This document shows, piece by piece, positions 20,773 to 30,376 of a stretch of DNA of 39,825 nucleotides. The stretch's first letter is position 1; every line of letters begins with the position of its first letter. Both the position numbers and the translations under genes were made by a program. This DNA is from a virus. The notes below the pieces were generated by a model. The model ran no database searches. It saw only the letters and a program-made list of their open reading frames with translations, and was not told where the DNA came from. The DNA is taken from the IMG/VR virus record IMGVR_UViG_3300030329_005603, positions 1 through 39,825 of that record, one strand, 5' to 3'.

Positions 20773-20952
20773 ATGAAACTTGAGTTTGGACTGAAATCGT
20801 CAGATGGAATGTTCAGAATCCTGTTTTTTGAGTTCCACTTTGAATTGCCGGCCTACTTCAAATCCCTCTTCCTAAAGGCGCGGGAAGAGAGAGAGCTTTT
20901 GGACAGTCCAGCCCAACCTCAAGAGATGGGGTTTCCCAATGGCCAGTTATAA
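20773..20952 (+). CDS. Small hypothetical protein after the capsid gene
   Basis: Fifty-nine residues from the ATG at 20773 with GAGG five bases upstream. It has an aromatic-rich middle (FRILFFEFHFELPAYFKSLF) and a charged end. It overlaps the next small gene by 14 bases. The family is not recognised; possibly a minor head protein. Confidence 0.55.
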   Translation: MKLEFGLKSSDGMFRILFFEFHFELPAYFKSLFLKAREERELLDSPAQPQEMGFPNGQL

Positions 20953-21124
20953 GAAGTCCAAAGTTGGTAATGGTGCCCTCGCGTCAGTGATTGCCACTAT
21001 TGCCAAGGACTATTATCCCGCTGCCGGCCTTGCGGTTGAATCAAAAAAGTCTACTAAAGACGACGTAGATGGTCTAAAAGAGAGCATGAAGTCTGGTAAG
21101 TGGGCGAAAAGCTACAAGGAATGA
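20939..21124 (+). CDS. Small basic hypothetical protein
   Basis: Sixty-one residues with a basic, Lys-rich N-terminus and C-terminus (MASYKKSKVGNG, ending KWAKSYKE). A GGGG site is about seven bases upstream. It is located between the capsid and portal genes, so it may be a minor virion component. There is no recognisable domain. Confidence 0.6.
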   Translation: MASYKKSKVGNGALASVIATIAKDYYPAAGLAVESKKSTKDDVDGLKESMKSGKWAKSYKE

Positions 21125-21125
21125 A

Positions 21126-23021
21126 ATGGCTTACTACATTTCTGCTGCGGAAAAAGAATATCCAAGCGATATCGCGGACATTCTGGAGGAGAGCCGGCGC
21201 GACCGCCTTGCTCATGCCGCTGCATGGGACGTTTGCCTCCACTATCTCCAAGGCCATCAGCATCTGGACAGAGATGCGCCAGATAAGAATTGGGTTATCG
21301 ACAAAACCAACCGCAACCGCACCACCACTAACAAAATTCTGCCGATCTACAGGACTGTTGTCTCCAAGCTAGCTGTCATGTACCCATCCATGGGCGTGAC
21401 CCCCGCCTCTGGTAGCTGGGAGGACATTACCAAGGGACTGGCATCAGAGCAGGCGCTTCATTACTACTGGGTTACAGAGAAGCTCAAGTATAAGATTGGT
21501 GTTGAGGCGTCTTCATGGCTGGTCTCTTGCGGCACATGCGGTGTCCACACATATTACGATCCTGATAAAAGCAAGGTAGGGACTGAGATAATCAGCCCGT
21601 ATAATCTGTTTTTTGAGCCAAAAGCTAGAGACCTGGAGCTTTCCAGCTTCATCGCCATTAGAAGCATCCATCATAAAGACGATCTTTGCGCGGCATATCC
21701 TGACCACAAGGATGATGTTGAGAGCGCACCAGAGGCTACGGCAGAAAAATACGGTCATAAGGTGCCGGATGATAGCCGATACCTCTACACAATATACTGG
21801 CGCGATGGCAAATGCGCCCATGTGGTTGGAAATTCTTATGTTTATAAGGGTGAAACGCCATACGGCGTCATGCCGGTTGACATTATCAGATACACCAAAA
21901 TGCCGAATAAGATTTGGGGGATTGGTCTTATTTCGCCGCTTATTGGGCCTCAAGACCAATATAATGAACAGCGCAGCCAGCAACTGCTTTTTATCAGGCT
22001 AAATGCTAATGCACCATGGCTTGCGTCCCGCCAAAGCCAACTTGGCCGCATTACCAACAAGCAGGGCCAAAAGATCTTGTGGTCTGGTCTCGGCCCGGAG
22101 CCCAAGCGTATGGTTCCAGCGAGCCTTCCCAACGATGTCTGGACGAACGTCAATATTATTGAGAAGGAAATGCAGGATATTGCCGGTGTCCACCATGTCT
22201 CGATGGGCCGGTCTGTACCGGCGATCAAGTCTGGCAAGGCCATCGAGGCCATCACCAGCAAGGATGAGGGTCAGCTCAAGATAACCACAGAAGAAATTGA
22301 GATAGCAGTCGCAAACATGTGCCAGACGGTGCTTTGCTACATGAAGAAGTATTACACCAAAGGCTTGATGGTGAAGATGTTTGACCATTATGGTGCCCCC
22401 ATGTTCCGTGAGATAAAAGCCACCGATTTTGTTAGTATACCAGAGGTCCTTGTTCAGCCAGGATCTCTGTTTGCTGCTGATGTTGAGAAAAGGGATGAGG
22501 CCTTGCTTGCCATGCTCGACAGAGGGCTCTTGCCGCCAGAGAAGGTGGTTGAGGAGCTTTCAATGCGTACCGGCAATAAGTTCATCGCTGACAAGATGGC
22601 CGCATTGTCTCATGCCAGGGATATTCTTGAGGCCTGTAAGGTTGGTCTCCTTGTTGAGATTCATCCGTCAGACGACCTGGATTCTTTCAAGAAGGTGTTT
22701 GGGGAGTTCTTGCGCTCAGAGGAGTACTACGTTCCCAAACCAGAGACCCTCAAGTATCTCAATGAGCAGGGTGCTGCTTGGAGCGAGATACAGAAGTATA
22801 TTCGGGATGTATACGTCTCAGTCATTACCTTTGGCCAGGATATTGAGGCGTATCAGGCGCAGAGTTTGGCCAAAGTCTTCCCTAGACAGGACAAGCCTTC
22901 TGAATCGAATGAGGGCTTGGTCGCTACTGGGAGTGACGCCGGCAGGGGGCAGATGATCTCTGAGCAGCAGGCCGGTCATGCGAGAAGAGATGTGCAACAA
23001 ACACCAGAGGTGTTGTCGTGA
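21126..23021 (+). CDS. Portal protein
   Basis: Six hundred and thirty-one residues from an ATG with AAGGAATG before it. The middle region (SPLIGPQDQYNEQRSQQLLF, then a Gly/Pro-rich stretch and a long helix) and the C-terminal helices fit the podoviral (P22-like) portal family, which forms the dodecameric DNA gate. The next gene begins inside its stop (GTGA). The placement right after the capsid module and before the adaptor supports this. The length is normal for short-tailed phages. Confidence 0.88.
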   Translation: MAYYISAAEKEYPSDIADILEESRRDRLAHAAAWDVCLHYLQGHQHLDRDAPDKNWVIDKTNRNRTTTNKILPIYRTVVSKLAVMYPSMGVTPASGSWEDITKGLASEQALHYYWVTEKLKYKIGVEASSWLVSCGTCGVHTYYDPDKSKVGTEIISPYNLFFEPKARDLELSSFIAIRSIHHKDDLCAAYPDHKDDVESAPEATAEKYGHKVPDDSRYLYTIYWRDGKCAHVVGNSYVYKGETPYGVMPVDIIRYTKMPNKIWGIGLISPLIGPQDQYNEQRSQQLLFIRLNANAPWLASRQSQLGRITNKQGQKILWSGLGPEPKRMVPASLPNDVWTNVNIIEKEMQDIAGVHHVSMGRSVPAIKSGKAIEAITSKDEGQLKITTEEIEIAVANMCQTVLCYMKKYYTKGLMVKMFDHYGAPMFREIKATDFVSIPEVLVQPGSLFAADVEKRDEALLAMLDRGLLPPEKVVEELSMRTGNKFIADKMAALSHARDILEACKVGLLVEIHPSDDLDSFKKVFGEFLRSEEYYVPKPETLKYLNEQGAAWSEIQKYIRDVYVSVITFGQDIEAYQAQSLAKVFPRQDKPSESNEGLVATGSDAGRGQMISEQQAGHARRDVQQTPEVLS

Positions 23022-23686
23022 ATGTTGGCGAGCTAACTACCTTATTCAGGGATTATATTGATGAGTCGGATGTAACATTTGTTACCGACGCCAATGTGCA
23101 GCAGTATCTAAAGATTGGCTATGACAGGTTTAGGAAGCTGGTTAATTCTGTAGATGAGATGAGGTATGCGAAGGAGTATGATGCGACGTTTTCTGGCCGA
23201 ACATTCAATTTGGATGGGGTGCTTATGGGTTCGACGGCCCCGGCAGGCAGTCGGCTACAATCCATCTTATCTGTAACGAGCGTGAACTCTGATGGACTTC
23301 CCTTGTATGAGTATGTGGCTGTGTCCAGGCCGAAGGAGCTTGCTTATTATGGAAGCATGCGTTCGGGGGCTAGGGTTGCTCGCTATTATCTTCGCGACAG
23401 GTTGATGAGGTTCGATTCGGAGGTGTCTGGAACGGTTAGGATTACATACATCCCGTACCAGAACATATCATGGTCTAGTTCTAGTGATTATATTGACGAT
23501 TTGGAGCAGTTTCACGATCTAATAGCGTTATTTGCCTACTCGAACTATGCTGTGAGGGATGGTGAGATAAACGAGCCATTAAGGATGCTGTTAGAGGAGA
23601 GGAAGGTTGAGTTCAGAGAGTATTTGATGGAAGGGATGAATAGAGAGCAAAGCCTTTCTGTCCATGACGACCCGGATTGGTTATGA
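23018..23686 (+). CDS. Head-tail adaptor-like protein
   Basis: Two hundred and twenty-two residues from a GTG that overlaps the portal stop by four bases. An N-terminal helical start (MNVGELTTLFRDYIDESD) and a tyrosine-rich middle with an ITYIPYQNI strand are seen. Position and size suggest an adaptor that joins portal to tail, in the manner of P22 gp4 or T7 gp11. This rests mostly on context; I do not see a diagnostic motif. Confidence 0.6.
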   Translation: MNVGELTTLFRDYIDESDVTFVTDANVQQYLKIGYDRFRKLVNSVDEMRYAKEYDATFSGRTFNLDGVLMGSTAPAGSRLQSILSVTSVNSDGLPLYEYVAVSRPKELAYYGSMRSGARVARYYLRDRLMRFDSEVSGTVRITYIPYQNISWSSSSDYIDDLEQFHDLIALFAYSNYAVRDGEINEPLRMLLEERKVEFREYLMEGMNREQSLSVHDDPDWL

Positions 23687-24282
23687 ATGCTGACGAATAT
23701 AATCAGAGACAATTAGACGATGCTGCTGTTGATGGGGCACATATCACGGCGATGGCGACGATCTATCAAGAAGTAAATGGGTTAGAAGTAGATGGGAAAT
23801 TTGGACCGAACACGGCAGCCAAGATTGATAGTAACCACCCTGACAGGGTTGCTCGTGCTCGTAGTGCTGTTGGTAGAGGAACGAAATATGTCCTTGGAAA
23901 GGGAGGCTGGAATCCTCAAGCAGAGCATCCGGGGGCTCAATGTGACTGTTCCGGGTTCGTCTCCTGGGTTATCTCCAAGTCAAGGCATTACAAGTACGGG
24001 AGCCACAGTTGGATTTCCACGACAGACATCTATAACGATGCCCGCGATGGTAATCACCTCTTCCGACAAATCTCAACACCCGAACCCGGCTGCATTGTCG
24101 TCTACGGTGACGCTGGAGGCCGTCAAGGTCACTGCGCCATCGTTACCAAGGTTGACCCCCTCGAAGGGGTTGACTGTTCATCCAGCCAGTCTAAGCGAAC
24201 GGGTGACGCGATAAGCGAAAGGAATCTGACATTCTTCTTGAAAAAGAACTTTATATATGTGGTGCCTTTAGGGGATGACTGA
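23683..24282 (+). CDS. Virion-type NlpC/P60-like peptidoglycan peptidase
   Basis: One hundred and ninety-nine residues from the ATG at 23683, which overlaps the previous stop (ATGA). Residues 22-50 resemble a peptidoglycan-binding domain (GLEVDGKFGPNTAAKI). The peptidase part has the catalytic Cys at 89 in CDCSGF and His at 150 in QGHCAIV. It probably cuts cell-wall stem peptides when DNA enters the host, since it lies inside the structural operon rather than the lysis cluster. Confidence 0.8.
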   Translation: MNADEYNQRQLDDAAVDGAHITAMATIYQEVNGLEVDGKFGPNTAAKIDSNHPDRVARARSAVGRGTKYVLGKGGWNPQAEHPGAQCDCSGFVSWVISKSRHYKYGSHSWISTTDIYNDARDGNHLFRQISTPEPGCIVVYGDAGGRQGHCAIVTKVDPLEGVDCSSSQSKRTGDAISERNLTFFLKKNFIYVVPLGDD

Positions 24283-26864
24283 TGGCCGTCAAAGGAAAAG
24301 AGGTTGAGCTTCTCATAAGCGGCACTGATCAGAACCGGCCAGCTAAAGGCCAGTATTACCAGAACATGTACTACAAGAATGGGGCACTGAACACCCGTTC
24401 AGGTCTTGGTCAGGTGGCCCAATACGACACCACCATGTCCATGAGGTCTGATGATGCGTCGACCGTTGGCTACACCCAACATCTCGGCAGCTCTATCATG
24501 GTGACGGACTTTGGTCATACTCAAATTATTAGCGTCATGTCATCATCTTGCTATACTGGGGACCATGCCAGCACAGGTCTCTGGACGAGCGTTTATTCCG
24601 TCAACATTTATGACGTTACTACCGGAGAGAGGTGGGAGGAGATAATCCATCGTCATACTTCAGAGATGAAGGACTCCGTTTCGCCGCCCGCTGAATGGCA
24701 TGGTATCTATGAGACAACAAGGGATGAGAGTTATGGCAATTGGGTCAGGGCCTCATATGGGCAGTTCTTCTTTGAAGAGGCTTTCGACGTCATGTTCTTC
24801 GGATCCAAAGATGTCGGCTTGTACTGCTATTACCCGGCAGATTTCAATGGCAACAGGCGAAAGCAGGTCGCCGGCACAGTAGATGTCAATTCACGGCTCC
24901 CGTATAGCGAAAGCAGCATCATCACCCCGGTCGCAGTTGCCCCCGGAGCTTATAGAGGTGCCTACCTCTATGTAGAAAAGGAGGCGTTCCAGAATCCAGT
25001 AGATGCCGCCCTTTTCCTTGGCCGCCTAGCTGTGGCAAGGGGCAGGACAATATACTTCTCGGATTTGGGTAAGCCGGCCAGTTATATTGCTTTGAACAAC
25101 ATTGAGGTTCCTGCTGAGAAGGAAATTACGGCCATAGAGTCTGTGAATGATGTTCTGGTCATCTTTACCGAAACAGAGTCATTTGTTTATCAGCCGAATG
25201 TGCGCGGCACTCTCGTTAATATGGGTCGCATCAGTAGTATGTCGGCAAATATAGGGTGTGTTGGTCCGGGCGGTGTTAGCAAGACGGAGGGCTCTCTGGT
25301 CTGGGTCGATGCTAATGGCGTTTATTCGACCAGCGGCAGGGCCGATGTTTTGCCAATATCGTCAGAGATACAGCCGTTTTTTGATTCAACGCTGAGTAAT
25401 CCGCTGACATCTTATTATCAGAACAACGGTGAGACAGACCTGCGAATGCAGCAGCCGAGGTCGAATTACAGCAGCCGAAACCTGTCCTCATGTAACGTGT
25501 GTTACTGCGCCCCCAAAGAGATGACTATCATATCGGTCCCGAATATGAACATTGCCTTGGTGTATCAGGCAAAGAGGTGGATCGTATGGAGTGTTGAAAG
25601 CCTTGTTGTCACCCCGGATGGTGCCAAGACAGAGGCTGGAGTAGACCCCAAGATAAACGCGCCGTGGTTTCTGACCATGGGGCATGATATTTATACTGTA
25701 GGCGGCCTGGAGCAGCATTTAGCCATCGATGCCGTGACTCCCGCCAAACCTGCCGCAACAACCTCCTTCTACATCCTAAAATTTGGTCGCGGTGGTGGGT
25801 TGGACAGGACCGTCCACGCATCGGAAGACATGAGGGGTCTTGCTGCTTATTACGAGTCGTCTGGACCAGTGGACGACGTAGCGTTCTACCTCGACCCCCT
25901 TATAGAAAGAGCTGATGGTACATATCTATTGCCTATTTATCTGAAGGACAAACAGAACACCTCGCCTTATAACGGTCCCGACAGGATCTCGTTGATATTC
26001 GACATAGACGCCACTCAATGGCAGCCGGTTGGTGGGGTGATCTCTCCGATTTATCCATCAGAAAGGCTTGCGACCGCCGGTGGATGGACGACCACATGGG
26101 CTTCATCTGGCTTGGTCACTCTCTACTGGGACGGCACTACCCCTGGCCACCAGATGGGGCCAAACATGAATCTCAGCACAGGGATAAGGAACCTTCTGAT
26201 GTTCATTCCAGTAGAAAAGGTGGTCCCAACTGGCGATAAAATGTCACTTGGGGTGGCGTTTTCGTCAGGGTATACAGAGTTAAATTTGGCGCAGGTGGCC
26301 GCCGGAATCTATTACTTCAACACCCCAAGCGTTACCAGCCTGAATAAAGACGACAATGTTGCCAGACCTGTGGACTGGGTTATAAAGAGTGGTCAGGTTG
26401 GCTATGGAGAGGGGGTTCAGGTAAAGCTCAGGACCATTTATTCCAGCCTGAAGTCCAAAGGCCCCGCGAGAGAGTCGGCAGTGGACTTCGACTGGAACAC
26501 CGGCCTTCTGAACATGACCATTTCATCTGACTGGAAGGATTACGTCACCCAATCAACAGACATTGGTGGTGGTCAGAAGCAGGATGCCAACGGCAACACC
26601 ATCCGCAACAGGCTAAATGGCAACGCCAAGACGTTTGGTGAGCCGGGGACAGCCACCTGGAGCGGAGTCTCAGATCCAGATCACGGCAATATCCTGATAG
26701 ACGAAGAAGGTCTGGACACAATATCTAGCAGCAACTCGGTCAAGGGCGAGCATGTCTCTGTTATGGCTTTTGGCCATGTCAGGAATCGCGCAGAGGGCAT
26801 GGTTGTGGACTCAATGAAGGCCACCATTCGCCCTGTTGGTGGGCGTAGAAGGAAGGGTCGATGA
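24282..26864 (+). CDS. Tail nozzle-like protein
   Basis: Eight hundred and sixty residues, beta-rich. Residues 325-368 carry the typical nozzle signature: IGCVGPGGV, VWVDANGVYSTSG and LPISSEIQPFF. The N-terminus (YYQNMYYKNGALNTRSGL) also matches this class of tail tube-end proteins, such as P22 gp10-like and T7-like nozzles. It would cap the adaptor and form the DNA exit channel. Its start shares a base with the preceding stop (TGATG). Confidence 0.8.
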   Translation: MAVKGKEVELLISGTDQNRPAKGQYYQNMYYKNGALNTRSGLGQVAQYDTTMSMRSDDASTVGYTQHLGSSIMVTDFGHTQIISVMSSSCYTGDHASTGLWTSVYSVNIYDVTTGERWEEIIHRHTSEMKDSVSPPAEWHGIYETTRDESYGNWVRASYGQFFFEEAFDVMFFGSKDVGLYCYYPADFNGNRRKQVAGTVDVNSRLPYSESSIITPVAVAPGAYRGAYLYVEKEAFQNPVDAALFLGRLAVARGRTIYFSDLGKPASYIALNNIEVPAEKEITAIESVNDVLVIFTETESFVYQPNVRGTLVNMGRISSMSANIGCVGPGGVSKTEGSLVWVDANGVYSTSGRADVLPISSEIQPFFDSTLSNPLTSYYQNNGETDLRMQQPRSNYSSRNLSSCNVCYCAPKEMTIISVPNMNIALVYQAKRWIVWSVESLVVTPDGAKTEAGVDPKINAPWFLTMGHDIYTVGGLEQHLAIDAVTPAKPAATTSFYILKFGRGGGLDRTVHASEDMRGLAAYYESSGPVDDVAFYLDPLIERADGTYLLPIYLKDKQNTSPYNGPDRISLIFDIDATQWQPVGGVISPIYPSERLATAGGWTTTWASSGLVTLYWDGTTPGHQMGPNMNLSTGIRNLLMFIPVEKVVPTGDKMSLGVAFSSGYTELNLAQVAAGIYYFNTPSVTSLNKDDNVARPVDWVIKSGQVGYGEGVQVKLRTIYSSLKSKGPARESAVDFDWNTGLLNMTISSDWKDYVTQSTDIGGGQKQDANGNTIRNRLNGNAKTFGEPGTATWSGVSDPDHGNILIDEEGLDTISSSNSVKGEHVSVMAFGHVRNRAEGMVVDSMKATIRPVGGRRRKGR

Positions 26865-27436
26865 GCGTTTACGAGTTGACCGGCGATGGCGACGGCAGGA
26901 GCGCTCTTATCAACCAGATGGAGCGTGATGACGTAAAACGCAATGAGATCGCCATAACCACGACATCAATGGCCATCACAGAGCCAAAGACGGCAAATAA
27001 CGGTATATTGCTGCAATCAGGCTCACATGGCGGCGCGAGACTATCAGCGGACAGGACGGTTATAAATGCTTTACCAGGGGCCAATATCACGATGCCGGTG
27101 GAAATCGATTCTACATGCAGGCTTGTCGGCATTCGCTTTCACTCTAATAGTGACTCAATTCCTGTTGTTGTTACTAGCGCTACTGTTACAGTCACTTTTA
27201 TTGGTTGCGAATTCGAGAAAACCAATATCAAAGGAAATCCATCTTTCGTAAAGATTGCTGATGGCGCAAAGGCTCATTTCATAGGATGCTCTTTCTACCC
27301 GGCTGTGACCGTGGCTGGTGATGTGATAGAAAATGTCATTGGCAATGCCGCCAACGTCAATGTTGTGGCATGCTCCAATGTAACAGGGCAGTCGATTGGT
27401 AACGTGCAGGCAGCTCCAATATCGGTGACGACATGA
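26861..27436 (+). CDS. Beta-helix-like tail protein
   Basis: One hundred and ninety-one residues, starting by ATGA overlap. After a polar helical N-terminus (about residues 1-60) the product has repeated short strands with Val, Ile, Asn and Gly and stacked Cys-containing turns (VTFIGCEF, HFIGCSFYP, VNVVACSNV) spaced about 20-30 residues apart, a right-handed beta-helix look. It may be a short spike or adaptor for one. No catalytic site is visible. Confidence 0.6.
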   Translation: MSVYELTGDGDGRSALINQMERDDVKRNEIAITTTSMAITEPKTANNGILLQSGSHGGARLSADRTVINALPGANITMPVEIDSTCRLVGIRFHSNSDSIPVVVTSATVTVTFIGCEFEKTNIKGNPSFVKIADGAKAHFIGCSFYPAVTVAGDVIENVIGNAANVNVVACSNVTGQSIGNVQAAPISVTT

Positions 27437-28353
27437 GCAAGACTATACGAGAGGTCACCCAAGAACAGTTTGCTGACGGCACCACCATTGATGGCCGTCG
27501 TCTTGATAGTGCGATGGCTGATGTGGTTGACAGAGCTAACGCTGTTACCAAAAAAGATCTACAGAGACGGTGGATGCAGACTCAGTATGTGGGTGGCTGG
27601 ATGCCTATGATGGGTGCTGGTGCCAGTGAAAGCCACTTTCCTTTTCTCAACATGCGTAATGATGATGCCGCATTGTTCCCAGCAACTTCCTACCCAGATG
27701 GAAAAGCTCATAATGAGTTTCGCCTAAAAGGTCACAGCTTGTCAGCCCCATCTATCCTTGGCATCCCATCCGGGATGAGGCAGTATGCGGTCACCAACTC
27801 CTTTTACTTCAGAAAGCCCGTGGTGCTGACTGGGTGCTCTCTTGTTCTATCATCTGGCACAGAGGACTCAGTTCCCGGAAGCTCCCCCCTCAACGACTTT
27901 CATTATAGCTCCGACGCCAATCTTGTTCCTTATGGAAAGGAAAACCAGTTCCTGGACGATTTATATGTCGGGATTGTTGTCGACAACCCCTTCCTGCCGG
28001 AAGATCGAAGGCTGAATTCGGTGGTTTATCATCGCATGGGGTTTAGTGTTGAGACCCACCTGATGAAGGTTGACCAAAATCCATCATCATGGACCCCAGC
28101 GCCCACTACGATGAGGCCGGTTTTTCCGGGAGAGCTTTTTCATGCCATATTCTTGGACGACCAGAACCTTAATATACCTCTAGCGAGAGACAGCAGGGTC
28201 AGGTTCGCGTTTGCGATTCCAGAGTATGGAGACCCGGCTGTTGGAACCAATGCGGGTGCCTGGGGCCAAGAAGTTTATGACGAGTGGATCGGTTTTTGGA
28301 TTTCGCAATATTATTCATGGACGCTTACCGTCCTAGAGAGCGTGGAGGATTAG
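27433..28353 (+). CDS. Structural tail appendage protein
   Basis: Three hundred and six residues from an ATG overlapping the previous stop. The first 40 residues are polar and helical, then the protein becomes beta-rich with many Pro, Phe and Asn, ending in an aromatic, Trp-containing strand (WIGFWISQYYSWTLTVL). This is likely a receptor-binding or baseplate-type protein; no specific family is recognised. The next gene starts directly at its stop codon. Confidence 0.6.
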   Translation: MSKTIREVTQEQFADGTTIDGRRLDSAMADVVDRANAVTKKDLQRRWMQTQYVGGWMPMMGAGASESHFPFLNMRNDDAALFPATSYPDGKAHNEFRLKGHSLSAPSILGIPSGMRQYAVTNSFYFRKPVVLTGCSLVLSSGTEDSVPGSSPLNDFHYSSDANLVPYGKENQFLDDLYVGIVVDNPFLPEDRRLNSVVYHRMGFSVETHLMKVDQNPSSWTPAPTTMRPVFPGELFHAIFLDDQNLNIPLARDSRVRFAFAIPEYGDPAVGTNAGAWGQEVYDEWIGFWISQYYSWTLTVLESVED

Positions 28354-28701
28354 ATGGCTGAATGCGCTGTTTGTAAGGCGACTGGCGAAAGATTCAAGTT
28401 GAAATTCAGTTTTAGAGAGGAGATTAACAATTGTAGTTTCAAGAGGTGTTCCAACCCCATGTTGCAAAAGGCTTATAACGAGCATGGTAGGAGTGGTTTT
28501 TATGGGGACGTATACATCCCGGTTGTGAAGAGGTTTCTTGGTAAGTATTCTGAGGACGGAGATTTGCTCGGCACCTATGTTGATGCGGCAGCCGCTGCTA
28601 AGGATCTGGGCAAAAAGAGTTCTAAGCATCTTGAAAGAGAGATAAAAGGCGATGGCAAGGCCTATGGCTTTGTTTGGAAGTTTGTAGATGTCGAAGATTA
28701 G
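28354..28701 (+). CDS. NUMOD1-like protein with Cys pairs
   Basis: One hundred and fifteen residues. Residues 64-112 match the NUMOD1 DNA-binding repeat of homing endonucleases: KYSEDGDLLGTYVDAAAAAKDLGKK, then KHLEREIKGDGKAYGFVWKF. The N-terminal half has C4, C7, C27 and C32, a possible zinc site. No HNH or GIY-YIG catalytic core is present. It is inserted between two appendage genes, and its ATG follows the upstream stop with no gap. It may be a degraded homing endonuclease or a stand-alone regulator. Confidence 0.7.
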   Translation: MAECAVCKATGERFKLKFSFREEINNCSFKRCSNPMLQKAYNEHGRSGFYGDVYIPVVKRFLGKYSEDGDLLGTYVDAAAAAKDLGKKSSKHLEREIKGDGKAYGFVWKFVDVED

Positions 28702-30367
28702 TCGAAAAAAGCTCGCAAAGGGCGTAAAGCTAACCACAGACCATATCTATCAGCCCCTGACAGATATAGGCAGCTCTATTGCAGTCCCTACAGACAGAAT
28801 GAAATGCCCAAACGGGGTGTTTCGTCTAAACTTCTCTGTGCCAGTTATCAATCACGGTGTGTCTAAAACGAAAAGCGACTACCATGTCGCGCAACCAGCC
28901 CCACCAGCAGCACCAAGGGAGATGAATGCCGCCGAGTGCATCCCCTTTATATTACCACCATTGCAGGAGTTTTTTGACGCCACCGAACCGAGGAACACAA
29001 CGAAGGATACACCTTCAATCACATTGGAGGAGATATCCATATCTTTTGATACAAGGGGTGAGGCTGCTGCCATCAGGTTTGGAAAGGACGCTAACCTTGA
29101 CTATTCTTCGATTGACAAATCAAGCATTCAGGTCTCCATTGTTGAGAAACCAATATCCAAGACGCTTGTGAAGCCAACCAGAGAAGTGGAGTCGATAAAG
29201 ATTGACCACATAATGATGGACAACATAATCGACAGGCAGAATCCGTTCGTTATCGACAATCTGGGCCGCCCAATAGACCCCTACGGAGCCTACCTCCTTA
29301 AGATAGAGGCCAACGACCTCCATGTGTTGGGCGTTGGTGCCACACCCATCCAAATCGTTAGCCTCCATATCTCCTTGAAATTCAAACACCCACTGGTCGC
29401 AAGGGCGTCCTCCGATCTCATTCAAAATGCCCCGGACAAACCGGCCCCGAGCCGGGAGACAATCAATATCCAGGTGCCAGCGACAGATACAGTGGTGGCT
29501 GCGGATGGCAATGAGGGTGTTCAGGACGAAATAAAGAGGATTGACGACCTATTCATCAACAGGCTCCAGGCTGGAATGGGTAAGGACGGGGCCGAGGGGG
29601 CTTACAGCCATCTCAGGGCAGATTCTTCTTATGAGGTTATTGCTGTGCCCATGTGGGGCAACTTTGGCAAGTATCAGATAGTGACCTCTGCGAACGTCAA
29701 AGATTCCATGTATTTCAGTGCTGGGTCTGTTTGCGACAGGCGCATCATATCCATCAACTACCCCCTCATCATCCATCACGTCATAGCGGCATGCAATTAC
29801 ACCGACGTCTTCTGTGGCGGCTCTGCCGCAACATTGACCACCATCCCAGTCATGCCGGGGAGTCACTTTACTCATAAGGTTGGTGTCGGTCTTGGCTCAG
29901 GTGTGCGTAGTGATTTTGCTGGATATCAAGAGATTGCCTATTTGGAATTTGCCGCCAATGCGGCCGCCACACCAAATACCATCGACAGAATGATTAGCCA
30001 TCACAATAGCTCAATGTGCTATGGTCCATGGGAATTTGAAACATGGAACATCCCGATTCACGCAACACCCACTCCGGGGGTTGGGTTTGGGACCCAAGGC
30101 CAGCCCTACTATGTCGGGAGAAGCTCTTCCAACACATCCACAAGGACCATGGTCGGGGACCCGCTCAACCCAGGACAAGCCACGGCCCCGGCCACGGAAG
30201 GTAGGGAGCAGTGGGTTGAGGTCAGGTGGTCCCTGAACAGTTCAGGTGTCGGCGGCACCCTGAATGACCCGACCGCGAATGAACTTTACGTTGGAAGCGG
30301 CGGCAACTGGGTGTATCTTATATGCCAGAAGCCCTTGGTTGGCGGCCAAGGGGACTTGAATATCTAA
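28688..30367 (+). CDS. Large structural protein, likely tail appendage
   Basis: Five hundred and fifty-nine residues, starting 14 bases inside the NUMOD1-like gene. A basic, lysine-rich N-terminus (MSKISRKKLAKGVKLT) is followed by a long beta-rich part. The C-terminal half has many Gly, Asn, Ser and Thr and an aromatic-rich end. It could be a spike or receptor-binding protein. No family is recognised and no catalytic residues are visible. Confidence 0.65.
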   Translation: MSKISRKKLAKGVKLTTDHIYQPLTDIGSSIAVPTDRMKCPNGVFRLNFSVPVINHGVSKTKSDYHVAQPAPPAAPREMNAAECIPFILPPLQEFFDATEPRNTTKDTPSITLEEISISFDTRGEAAAIRFGKDANLDYSSIDKSSIQVSIVEKPISKTLVKPTREVESIKIDHIMMDNIIDRQNPFVIDNLGRPIDPYGAYLLKIEANDLHVLGVGATPIQIVSLHISLKFKHPLVARASSDLIQNAPDKPAPSRETINIQVPATDTVVAADGNEGVQDEIKRIDDLFINRLQAGMGKDGAEGAYSHLRADSSYEVIAVPMWGNFGKYQIVTSANVKDSMYFSAGSVCDRRIISINYPLIIHHVIAACNYTDVFCGGSAATLTTIPVMPGSHFTHKVGVGLGSGVRSDFAGYQEIAYLEFAANAAATPNTIDRMISHHNSSMCYGPWEFETWNIPIHATPTPGVGFGTQGQPYYVGRSSSNTSTRTMVGDPLNPGQATAPATEGREQWVEVRWSLNSSGVGGTLNDPTANELYVGSGGNWVYLICQKPLVGGQGDLNI

Positions 30368-30376
30368 GGGGGTGTT

